Shown here piece after piece: positions 5,964 through 12,344 of a stretch of 14,488 nt of DNA. The DNA comes from Deltaproteobacteria bacterium. Lineage in GTDB: Bacteria > Myxococcota_A > UBA9042 > DTJE01. The DNA lies in contig JADHTP010000052.1 in NCBI GenBank assembly GCA_016784945.1, positions 1 to 14,488 of the forward strand. The letters run 5' to 3'. Each line of letters begins with the position of its first letter. Positions within the stretch are counted from its first letter, which is position 1. The translations under genes and the position numbers were made by a program. Below the pieces are notes generated by a model that made no database searches, was not told where the DNA came from, and worked only from the letters and a program-made list of their open reading frames with translations.

Positions 5964-7772
5964 TCAACGTTGGCAGTCTTCGGGGCAAAGCTTCGGATCG
6001 GCCTGTTCCGCCGCATCGCAGACACCGTCCGGGCACAGGCCGGGGTTGGGCCCGGGGCCCGTTCCGCCCTGGCAGTTTCCCTGCCCCCCGTTTCCGGACG
6101 CCAGTTCACCGGCCAGTTGCGCCACCATGCTGGCCGACCGTTCCTCGATGAAGGCCTGCAGACCGATGACCACGCTTCCCATGGGCATGTCCGCGGCGTT
6201 CACATCCTCCACGAGGCCCTTTTCGAAGTCCGCCGTCGAATACAGCTTGGTGGGATCGTTTTCAACGTAGGGCCTTATCCGGTCCGCAGCCTGCCGGATC
6301 CAGGCGCCCATCACGTCTTCGTTGAAGTAGCCTTCGAGGAGTCCCGACAGGTGTTCGCGATACTGTTTCCGGAATTCGGGCACCGCGAGCAGGGCGTCAA
6401 CCAGCGGTCTGCCTGCGGTGGGGCCACAGGTGGGTTCGTCCACGCGGAAGTCGATGATTTCCTGGCGATCGCAACCGCACGAGAAGTTGCCGAAGGCCTC
6501 GTTCAGGTCCCAGGGAATCGGCGTGAAGACACCATCCTGTTCGTACAGGTAATAGTTGTGTCCGTTTCCCGTGTAGCTGTCCAGGTTCACCAGCAGGGTG
6601 TCGAAGGCGGCGTAACGGAGCATTGCGTCCACGTCAAGAACGGTCGAAAGCGCGTCGGAAGGTCCGTGGTTGATGGTGTCGATGAGTGCGAGCAGCGCCC
6701 CGTGATCCGTAGTTTCTTCGTTGTTTTCGACCTGTACGCTCGGGTAGTCGTCGAAGGAGTCCCCTTCGTAGCGGAGGGTGCCATGGGGCAGTTCGGGCTT
6801 GTACAGGTCCCCGTTGTCGTTGGCGAAATTGGCCTCCAGGAAAAAATCGTCGTCCACCGGTTCCACCATGGTGTAGAGGCCCATGTGCTGCCCGGCCATA
6901 GTCAGGTCGACGAACTGGGTGCGGGACGCCTTCAGGCCGAACTCGCGGGCCAGTCGGTAGGCGATGTGTTCCCGGATGAGAGTCGGGTCCTTGAAACCGT
7001 TGTTCAACACCACTTTGCCCAGGCCGCAGAACTTCCGATCCACCACGTAGCGGTTGAAGTCCACCTTGAAGGGGAACCGGTCGCTGCCCATGCCCGTGAC
7101 GAAACTGAGGCTGGAGTTGCCCTTGGTCCGGATGCCCACGTCCTCGACACGGATGCCGTCGAACACGAACGTCCCCCTGTGGAACTCCTCGGCCATGGGG
7201 TTTGCCCTGATCGCCGACCAGGCTTCTTCGGACAATTCCAGGTCTACGTCGATCACCCGGTCGTCGGGAAAGGGATCGGTGCAGATAGCGGCGTCCAGAG
7301 ACTGGTTGGCATCACCCGGCGTCGGCTTCAGCATCTGAAACGTCCCGGTGCCGTCCGGCAGGCGTCCATGACTGGTTCCCTGGGGGGCCGCCCCGTCGGG
7401 CCAGTCCACCGAATCCACCACGAGCCCTCCCCGGGTCAACGTCAGGCTGTCGTCGCTTCCCAGCTTGAACGGGACGGTGTCGACGCCCCCGCCGCCTTCG
7501 GCCGAGACCGCCCGGATGACCCCGAACTCACCGGGAAGCAGAGTGATGTCCGGCAGGGTGGCGGGGGAATGATTCGGATTGTCGTCCACGATGGCGTAAC
7601 CGGACAGTTGCACCGGTTCCGTGCCGACGACCAGCAGCTCGAACCAGTCGTCCTCATCGCCCACCGTGGAGGTGACCACCTCGTTGATGACCAGCGTTTT
7701 CGCCGGCTGCGAGGCACCGCCGCAACCGATCACGAACAACCCCAGCGCCAGAAACACGGGAAACGGACGCAT
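5964..7772 (-). CDS. Lipoprotein with lamin-tail domain and CotH kinase-like domain
   Basis: A 602-residue protein. The signal peptide ends in V-I-G-C17, a good lipobox. Residues about 25-125 match a lamin-tail (LTD) fold, with VINEV, DDWFELLVVG and QLSGYAIVDD. Residues about 155-550 match the CotH family, the spore-coat-type protein kinase fold also found in many bacterial surface proteins. Visible motifs are K217-G-N-S-S, the MVE304PVDDDFF loop and the PW421-D422-L-N-E-A-F-G segment, a DFG-like metal-binding turn. The end carries a Gly/Pro linker and a small Cys motif (CPDGVCD...LCPEDC). The likely role is a surface-anchored protein modifier or structural protein. ATG 7772 is chosen because the signal peptide starts there and the promoter at 7813-7842 lies upstream of it. 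The in-frame ATG at 7838 would add an unrelated segment and overlap that promoter. Confidence 0.88.
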   Translation of the reverse strand: MRPFPVFLALGLFVIGCGGASQPAKTLVINEVVTSTVGDEDDWFELLVVGTEPVQLSGYAIVDDNPNHSPATLPDITLLPGEFGVIRAVSAEGGGGVDTVPFKLGSDDSLTLTRGGLVVDSVDWPDGAAPQGTSHGRLPDGTGTFQMLKPTPGDANQSLDAAICTDPFPDDRVIDVDLELSEEAWSAIRANPMAEEFHRGTFVFDGIRVEDVGIRTKGNSSLSFVTGMGSDRFPFKVDFNRYVVDRKFCGLGKVVLNNGFKDPTLIREHIAYRLAREFGLKASRTQFVDLTMAGQHMGLYTMVEPVDDDFFLEANFANDNGDLYKPELPHGTLRYEGDSFDDYPSVQVENNEETTDHGALLALIDTINHGPSDALSTVLDVDAMLRYAAFDTLLVNLDSYTGNGHNYYLYEQDGVFTPIPWDLNEAFGNFSCGCDRQEIIDFRVDEPTCGPTAGRPLVDALLAVPEFRKQYREHLSGLLEGYFNEDVMGAWIRQAADRIRPYVENDPTKLYSTADFEKGLVEDVNAADMPMGSVVIGLQAFIEERSASMVAQLAGELASGNGGQGNCQGGTGPGPNPGLCPDGVCDAAEQADPKLCPEDCQR

Positions 7773-7812
7773 TCTGCAACCCCCGGTCGGAAGGAACCAC
7801 CCTGCTTTCCGG

Positions 7813-7842
7813 ACTATACCCCGCAGGGGGGGGTTCATTCAA
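7813..7842 (-). promoter_or_regulatory. Sigma70-like promoter for the CotH-type gene
   Basis: Minus strand: TTGAAT (7842-7837), an 18-base spacer and TATAGT (7818-7813). The -10 matches five of six positions and the -35 four. The expected start is near 7806, leaving a leader of about 34 bases before the ATG at 7772 and supporting that start. The spacer contains a run of eight C. Confidence 0.45.
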
Positions 7843-7911
7843 GAATCGCCCGAGCGGGTCAACCGGGTGGTGCCGTGCCTCCTTGACAAGCCGGATATCG
7901 AGGTGCCGGAC

Positions 7912-8100
7912 ATGTGCGAAGATCCCGGCTATATATGGTCAGCCTGGGATGAAACCGACTCCGGTGGGCGTTGCTATTCCCACGAGTCCATCCAGGGGTG
8001 CTTCGTGCCGGCCGGCAAGATGGAAGATTGCGACCTCTGTGGCGAGGCCGTTCCGGCGGTGTCCGACGATTGCAAAGCGTGCCGGCGGGCGCGATCCGGG
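7912..8100 (+). other. Orphan Cys-rich reading frame, possibly a gene fragment
   Basis: The 328-bp gap between the CotH gene start (7772) and the small lipoprotein's stop (8101) contains, besides the promoter at 7813-7842, a plus-strand reading from ATG 7912 with GAGGTG 6 bases upstream. It encodes about 63 residues with seven Cys (MCEDPGYIW..., GRCYSHES, GCFVPAG, DCDLCGE, DCKAC), like the secreted modules elsewhere in the window. There is no stop at 8100. The frame runs on antisense to the next gene until 8517, which is unlikely to be coding. There is no signal peptide. It may be a fragment of a Cys-rich secreted protein whose ends were lost, or chance. Confidence 0.3.
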
Positions 8101-8541
8101 CTAGATGCCGCCCACACAACCAATGACGCAGTTCGTATAGGGCTCGATGCAGGTCTGGGTGGTCGTGCAGTTGTTGGCGATCAGGCAATCGATGACGCTG
8201 TCCACGCAGCTATCCACGCAGGCGCTTCCCGTGCTGGGACAGTTATCGACCAGGTCCTGGCAGGATGGGCTGAGGGTGATCGGGGTATCGCAGTCATCCA
8301 GCAGTTCCTGGCAGCTGGGCTCGTCGCAGATACCCGCGAGATCATTACAGATGTCCTCTGGAATCTGGAAGTCGAACTGGAGGGTGCCGCTGGTCTGACC
8401 CTGCGCGCCGGGCAGAATGATCTGGGCCGCCAACTCCTCGCTGGCCGCCTGACCCTGGCGCCCGCTGCCGCTGCCACCGCAACCCACAGCCATGACGACC
8501 GCCAGCCCCGAGAATAGAAAGGTCTGTCGTGATCTGGACAT
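8101..8541 (-). CDS. Small lipoprotein with 13 Cys in its mature helical domain
   Basis: A 146-residue protein with no recognised family. The signal peptide ends in A-V-G-C21, followed by Gly/Ser residues and a short neutral linker. After residue 60 there are 13 Cys. They start with C-x6-C-x4-C-x6-C and include two similar units, SCQELLDDC and SCQDLVDNC. The last seven Cys have spacings 3-6-5-5-6-3, a symmetric pattern. Periodic Leu/Val/Ile between Cys suggests disulfide-stapled short helices, as in alpha-hairpin peptides. Start 8541 has AGGAGG 4 bases upstream. The in-frame codon at 8574 would lie upstream of that site and is rejected. An inverted repeat overlaps the ribosome binding site. 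A structural or binding role at the cell envelope is inferred. Confidence 0.78.
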   Translation of the reverse strand: MSRSRQTFLFSGLAVVMAVGCGGSGSGRQGQAASEELAAQIILPGAQGQTSGTLQFDFQIPEDICNDLAGICDEPSCQELLDDCDTPITLSPSCQDLVDNCPSTGSACVDSCVDSVIDCLIANNCTTTQTCIEPYTNCVIGCVGGI

Positions 8542-8548
8542 GGTACCT

Positions 8549-8567
8549 CCTGGATTCTCTATCCAGG
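8549..8567 (-). promoter_or_regulatory. Inverted repeat overlapping the ribosome binding site
   Basis: In the leader of the 8101-8541 gene the minus strand reads CCTGGAT-AGAGA-ATCCAGG, a perfect 7+7 inverted repeat with a 5-base loop. Its 3' arm ends in AGG, which is the first half of the AGGAGG ribosome binding site (8551-8546). A hairpin here would partly hide the ribosome binding site. Alternatively it is a dyad for a DNA-binding protein. Confidence 0.45.
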
Positions 8568-8671
8568 ACAACAACAGTCATACTGTAGGCCGCCAGTAGC
8601 TCATCCCTCCAAAGTCGCCGTACTCATTATGTGAACTCAGCGAGCCATCGGACGGGAACGATGCCACCCCA

Positions 8672-8700
8672 TGGAGACTGCCTGGGAATTATCGTAGGAT
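8672..8700 (+). promoter_or_regulatory. Sigma70-like promoter candidate for the 8730-11299 operon
   Basis: TGGAGA (8672-8677), a 17-base spacer and TAGGAT (8695-8700), each matching four of six consensus positions. It lies about 30 bases before the ATG at 8730, in the 188-bp region between two divergent genes. Confidence 0.35.
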
Positions 8701-8729
8701 GATCCGGTAACGAAAGCGGGGAGCTTCGT

Positions 8730-9968
8730 ATGAAGAATCTTGCATGGAGTATTGCCCTGGCGGTGGGCCTGCTGGGCTGCGGAGCCGACTCGGGCAGCGG
8801 GGATACGACTGATTCCGGCACCGACGTCAGCCCCGACGTTGTTTCACCCGTGGACATCAACCTCAAGGTGGATCTCCAGGTGGCGGACATCACGGACCCG
8901 AGCAGCGGCCCTGACCTTTACGACCTTCCCGAGGCCGTGTCCGAGATCGGCCCGCCCCCGGACGTGGAGGACGTGCCAAAGGAACCGCCGTCCGACGTGT
9001 CCGACGTGCCGAACGCGAAGGACGTGAAAGACGCGAAGGACGCCAAGGACGCCAAGGACTGCGGCCCGGCCATCTGCATCGATTGCGCGTGCCAGTGCCC
9101 CGACGGCTCCATGCAGAAATACGGCGGCTGCTTCGAGGGCTGCGAGACGATTCCAGAGGAAATCCAGAACTGCAACATGGACTGCGCCAAGATCTGCCCC
9201 GACGACGTGACGGGCACGCCCTGCTGGGACGGACAGTGCCCAGAGGGCTACCTGTGCCTGGAACAACCCTGCACCCTGTGCGGCATGCCGCCGGAACACG
9301 TGTGCGCGCCCGAGCCCTGCCCCATCGACGGTTGCTGGTTCGACTGGGACTGCGCCCCGAACCACTGGTGTGTCGGCGCCGAGTTCCCCTACGGGTCCCA
9401 CGGTCAGTGCCTGCCGAAGGTCGAGCCGCCCCAGTGCTGGGAGGACGCCCACTGTCCGTCTTCTGCAGAGTGCAAGGGCGCCATCCACTGCCCCCCCTGT
9501 TACGCCTGCGCCATGCCAACGGCCCCCGGTTCCTGCCAGGCCAAGGAAGGCATGGAGGCCGTGCTGCTGTGGGTGGATGACAGCTACTACCTGCCGGGCT
9601 GGACCGTGCACCCCGTGTGGTACAACCTGCTGAACGACACCACCATCTTCCTGGCCGGGTGCACCACCTTCACCCTGGAAGAGTCCAACGGCGACGGGAC
9701 CTGGAAGAACCTGGGTCCCCTGGCGGACTGCGTGTGGGAAGGGTATGCCGTCAAGCTGGACCCGGGCGACGCCCACCCGGCCATGTCCTTCCCCACCTCG
9801 GTGCAGGAGCCTGACGGGTTCGGGACCTTCCGCCTGCGCGGGCTGTACTGGACGGGCTGCATCGATGACCAGCCCATCAGCCAGGCCCAGTGCACGGGAG
9901 GCCCGGTGGACGTGCTTAGCCAGACCTATTCCGTGGGCCCGCCGCCGCCCATGCCCCCCAGCCAATAG
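8730..9968 (+). CDS. Cys-rich lipoprotein with acidic/KDA linker and beta-sandwich-like C-terminus
   Basis: A 412-residue protein of unknown function. The signal peptide ends in L-L-G-C17, a textbook lipobox. Residues 18-96 are an Asp/Pro-rich linker (SDVSDVP, PPPDVEDVP), and residues 97-110 are a Lys-Asp-Ala repeat. Residues 111-269 contain about 28 Cys in short loops (C-x2-C, C-x-C, C-x4-C) with Pro/Gly, like EGF-type or other disulfide-knot modules. Residues about 275-412 have alternating strands (AVLLWVDDSYYLPG, FTLEESNGDGTWKNLG, FRLRGLYWTGC) consistent with an Ig-like beta-sandwich. The ATG at 8730 has GGGGAG 6 bases upstream. It ends 8 bases before the SGNH hydrolase gene in the same direction, so the two are probably cotranscribed and may act together at the envelope. 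Confidence 0.82.
   Translation: MKNLAWSIALAVGLLGCGADSGSGDTTDSGTDVSPDVVSPVDINLKVDLQVADITDPSSGPDLYDLPEAVSEIGPPPDVEDVPKEPPSDVSDVPNAKDVKDAKDAKDAKDCGPAICIDCACQCPDGSMQKYGGCFEGCETIPEEIQNCNMDCAKICPDDVTGTPCWDGQCPEGYLCLEQPCTLCGMPPEHVCAPEPCPIDGCWFDWDCAPNHWCVGAEFPYGSHGQCLPKVEPPQCWEDAHCPSSAECKGAIHCPPCYACAMPTAPGSCQAKEGMEAVLLWVDDSYYLPGWTVHPVWYNLLNDTTIFLAGCTTFTLEESNGDGTWKNLGPLADCVWEGYAVKLDPGDAHPAMSFPTSVQEPDGFGTFRLRGLYWTGCIDDQPISQAQCTGGPVDVLSQTYSVGPPPPMPPSQ
9018..9059 (+). repeat. 9-bp in-frame tandem repeat (Lys-Asp-Ala)
   Basis: Four and two-thirds units of AAGGACGCC or close variants (first AAGGACGTG, then AAAGACGCG) encode K-D-V/A repeats just before the first Cys of the Cys-rich part. The short, nearly identical units make it a candidate for length variation between strains. 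Confidence 0.8.
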
Positions 9969-9976
9969 AAGGCGCC

Positions 9977-11299
9977 ATGGAACCGCCGAATCCCTGTCTG
10001 ATGGCCGGCGCCACGCTGGCGTTCCCCTTCGTGGCTGGCCTGTGCGCGGGGTGGGCCATCAGAGTCCTTCGGCGGGGCCGGTTCACCTCCGGTTTTTCGG
10101 CCGCGGCCATCGGGCTGGCGCCCGTGGTGATCCCGTTCATCCTGCCCCCCTTCTTCATGGGCATCGGGCTGTGGGACGGGCTGACCCTGTCCTGCCTTGC
10201 CGGCCTGGGGGCCTTTGTCACGGCTCACGAACTCGCCGCACGGCCGAGCCCTGGAAACCTGGCCCTCGGCGCCGTTGTCACCCTGGCTGGCCTGGCCCTG
10301 CTGGAAGGGGGATCACGCCTGTTCCTGTCGTCACCGCCCGCGTTCCCGCCCGCACGCGAGGCCCGTTTCGTCATCCCCGAGGAAGGCGCCTTTCCCCTGG
10401 ACAAGGGGACCTGGCGCATGCTCTATCCCGCCCTTCACCCGGAGGATTTCGCACAGCGGACCCGGGTGGCCGCCAAGGCCACGCGCCACGTCCTGCACGT
10501 GGGCGACTCCATGGTCGAAGGCCTGGGGCTGGCTCCCAGCGCCTCTTTCCCCGCGGTCATGACCCGCCTGGACAAGGGGGTGGCGCACCTGAACGCGGGG
10601 GTCTCCGGCACGGGCCCCGACTTCTACTACGCCCTGGCCCGGTCCTGGATGAAGGTCCTGGATGTGGACCTGGTGGTGCTCCACCTCTTCGTGGGGAACG
10701 ACTTCGACGAGATGGACTTCCCCTACGCCTATTGCGACGACGGTCCCCTGCTGGACTACGGGGACCAGGGACCGGTCTGGAACTGTCCCGAGCCCCGGTG
10801 GGGCGCCACGCGCAACTGGCCCCGACTGGTGAGCCCGGCGCCGTATTTCCTGCGGGTGTCCACGGAGTTTTCGGTGCTGGCCCGGCACCTGTGCAGCCTG
10901 TTCTGGCACATGACCACTTCCTACGGCCGGGACTCACAAGACGAAGAGGCCTTCGCCCACTTCCGGTCCATCATGGAGGCACTGGACCGCGAGACGCGCC
11001 AGGCCGGCGCCCGCCTGACCGTGGTCTTCCTGCCGGACCACTGGGCGATCCTGAACGAGGACGGGGGCCGCTATGAAGACACCCCCGTGCGCAAACGGAT
11101 GTTCGAGACGTGCGAATCGCTGGGGATCCCCACCCTGGACGCCGCCGACCTGTTCCGCCGGGCCATTGCGGAAAAAGGCAGCCGCGAGTGGTTCATATCG
11201 CAGATATCCATCGACCCCCACCTCAATCCCAGGGGTCACGAACTGCTGGCTGAATGGCTGTTGAAGAGATTGGAAAGCACGGCCGAGGTCAGCCCTTGA
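9977..11299 (+). CDS. Membrane-anchored SGNH/GDSL hydrolase
   Basis: A 440-residue protein. The N-terminal 120 residues hold about four hydrophobic segments (AGATLAFPFVAG, IGLAPVVIPFILPP, LSCLAGLGAFV, GAVVTLAGLALL). A hydrolase domain follows, probably extracytoplasmic. SGNH motifs are in order: block I G176-D-S178-M-V-E-G with the nucleophile Ser, block II Gly in N-A-G208-V-S-G, block III G240-N241-D242, and block V D413-P-H415-L-N-P-R-G-H. All four catalytic or oxyanion residues (Ser, Gly, Asn, His) are present, so it should be an active esterase, acetylesterase or similar enzyme. The substrate is unknown; glycan O-acetyl groups are typical for membrane-anchored members. The gene starts 8 bases after the Cys-rich lipoprotein with AAGG 4 bases upstream. 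It overlaps lspA tail to tail by 11 bp. Confidence 0.85.
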   Translation: MEPPNPCLMAGATLAFPFVAGLCAGWAIRVLRRGRFTSGFSAAAIGLAPVVIPFILPPFFMGIGLWDGLTLSCLAGLGAFVTAHELAARPSPGNLALGAVVTLAGLALLEGGSRLFLSSPPAFPPAREARFVIPEEGAFPLDKGTWRMLYPALHPEDFAQRTRVAAKATRHVLHVGDSMVEGLGLAPSASFPAVMTRLDKGVAHLNAGVSGTGPDFYYALARSWMKVLDVDLVVLHLFVGNDFDEMDFPYAYCDDGPLLDYGDQGPVWNCPEPRWGATRNWPRLVSPAPYFLRVSTEFSVLARHLCSLFWHMTTSYGRDSQDEEAFAHFRSIMEALDRETRQAGARLTVVFLPDHWAILNEDGGRYEDTPVRKRMFETCESLGIPTLDAADLFRRAIAEKGSREWFISQISIDPHLNPRGHELLAEWLLKRLESTAEVSP

Positions 11300-12344
11300 G
11301 GTCCCCCTTGACCTTCTTTTCCGGACTCACGAACCCCGTGGCGAACAGGAGCACGATCACGCCTACGGTGATGCCGATGTCCGCGATGTTGTAGCGGGGC
11401 CAGTCCATGCGGATGGGCCCCAGCAGGGGCATGTTCACCACGGCGTCCTGCCAGTGCATGTGAATAAAATCCACCACGTAGGTCAGGGTCAGGCGGTCCA
11501 CGAGGTTGCCGATGGCACCGCCCAGGATGCCGCCCAGCGCCACCAGGGGCAGCACCTTGTCCGTGGGGGGACGGATGATGAGGAACACCACAACCAGGAT
11601 GGCCACGATGGACAGGACAAAGAAGATCATGCGCCGTGCGCCCTCGTCCACGCCGCCCAGGATGCCCCAGGCGCCGGCGGGGTTCTCCACGTAGTTGAAC
11701 TCCAGGTATCCGGGCAGCAAGGCCACGTCCCGACTGGAAACGAGGTAGACGTCCCCTTTTTCGGCGGGCTCACCGGGCTGGACCATACCCCGATTTCCCC
11801 CATATCCGAACAGGCCCCGCTCGATGGTGGACGCCACGGTGTCCTCGTCCAGGTGGGGCAGTCTTTCGGCCAGGAACGTTGTCAGGGTGACCCCCGCCAG
11901 GTGCTCCTTGACCTTGCGCGACACCTTCGACCGATCCATGTCCGGTCGCGCCCTGTTGATCCAGCGCTGGATGGCAAAGTCGTCCAGTCGATGGATGCGG
12001 CGGGCGAAAGACTGGAGGTCCCCTTCGTCGAACACATAGAAGCCCCGCATGGCCGCACCACCGGTCTGCAGGTCGAAAACGGGATCTTCAGCGCTGAAGG
12101 TGGACGACCGGTCCACCTTGAACAGACGGCCAGTGAGGTCCTCGTCGGTCAGTTCCGGGAACCGGGCCCTGACCACGTCCCCCCGGGTGGTGCCTTCGGC
12201 CACTTCCAGCGCATGGACCGGCAGGAGGTGCCTGTCCGATGCGAGGTTGTCTTCGGCCCACCGCTTGGTCCACAGGTCGGCCCCCGCGGTCAGCAGCACC
12301 ACACCCACAATGATGGCGTATCGTTTGAGCGGTCTGCCATTCAT
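11289..12344 (-). CDS. lspA: Lipoprotein signal peptidase II with a large inserted domain
   Basis: Signal peptidase II removes signal peptides from prolipoproteins at the inner membrane. Core features are present: TM1 with D23-x-W-T-K27, L-P-G-Y-L-E-F and E-N221-P-A-G-A-W-G, G-A-I-G-N280-L-V-D-R, the first catalytic Asp in Y-V-V-D292-F, and N319-I-A-D322 with the second. Three further hydrophobic segments match TM2-TM4. At 351 residues it is about twice the usual 160-170. The excess is a roughly 165-residue, charged, largely helical insertion between residues about 36 and 205, on the periplasmic side between TM1 and the substrate-cradle region. The loop between the two catalytic Asp is also about 10 residues longer than in P. 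aeruginosa LspA. The ATG at 12344 overlaps the ileS stop as ATGA, so it is translationally coupled in the classic ileS-lspA operon. Confidence 0.92.
   Translation of the reverse strand: MNGRPLKRYAIIVGVVLLTAGADLWTKRWAEDNLASDRHLLPVHALEVAEGTTRGDVVRARFPELTDEDLTGRLFKVDRSSTFSAEDPVFDLQTGGAAMRGFYVFDEGDLQSFARRIHRLDDFAIQRWINRARPDMDRSKVSRKVKEHLAGVTLTTFLAERLPHLDEDTVASTIERGLFGYGGNRGMVQPGEPAEKGDVYLVSSRDVALLPGYLEFNYVENPAGAWGILGGVDEGARRMIFFVLSIVAILVVVFLIIRPPTDKVLPLVALGGILGGAIGNLVDRLTLTYVVDFIHMHWQDAVVNMPLLGPIRMDWPRYNIADIGITVGVIVLLFATGFVSPEKKVKGDLKG

Noticed and set aside
7773..7838. Upstream start for the CotH-type protein at ATG 7838
   Set aside because: It would put 22 non-signal residues before the signal peptide and places the start inside the TTGAAT-N18-TATAGT promoter candidate.
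5970..7886. Long plus-strand open frame (about 638 codons) opposite the CotH-type gene
   Set aside because: It is a GC-rich shadow frame. The opposite strand encodes a lipobox, a lamin-tail domain and CotH motifs, and this frame has no recognisable domain.
8844..9965. Minus-strand open frame opposite the 28-Cys lipoprotein
   Set aside because: It is a shadow frame. The plus strand has a perfect lipobox and a good ribosome binding site.
9745..11076. Plus-strand +1 frame overlapping the Cys-rich lipoprotein and SGNH genes
   Set aside because: It is an Arg/Pro/Gly-rich shadow of the SGNH hydrolase, whose catalytic motifs are all in the chosen frame.
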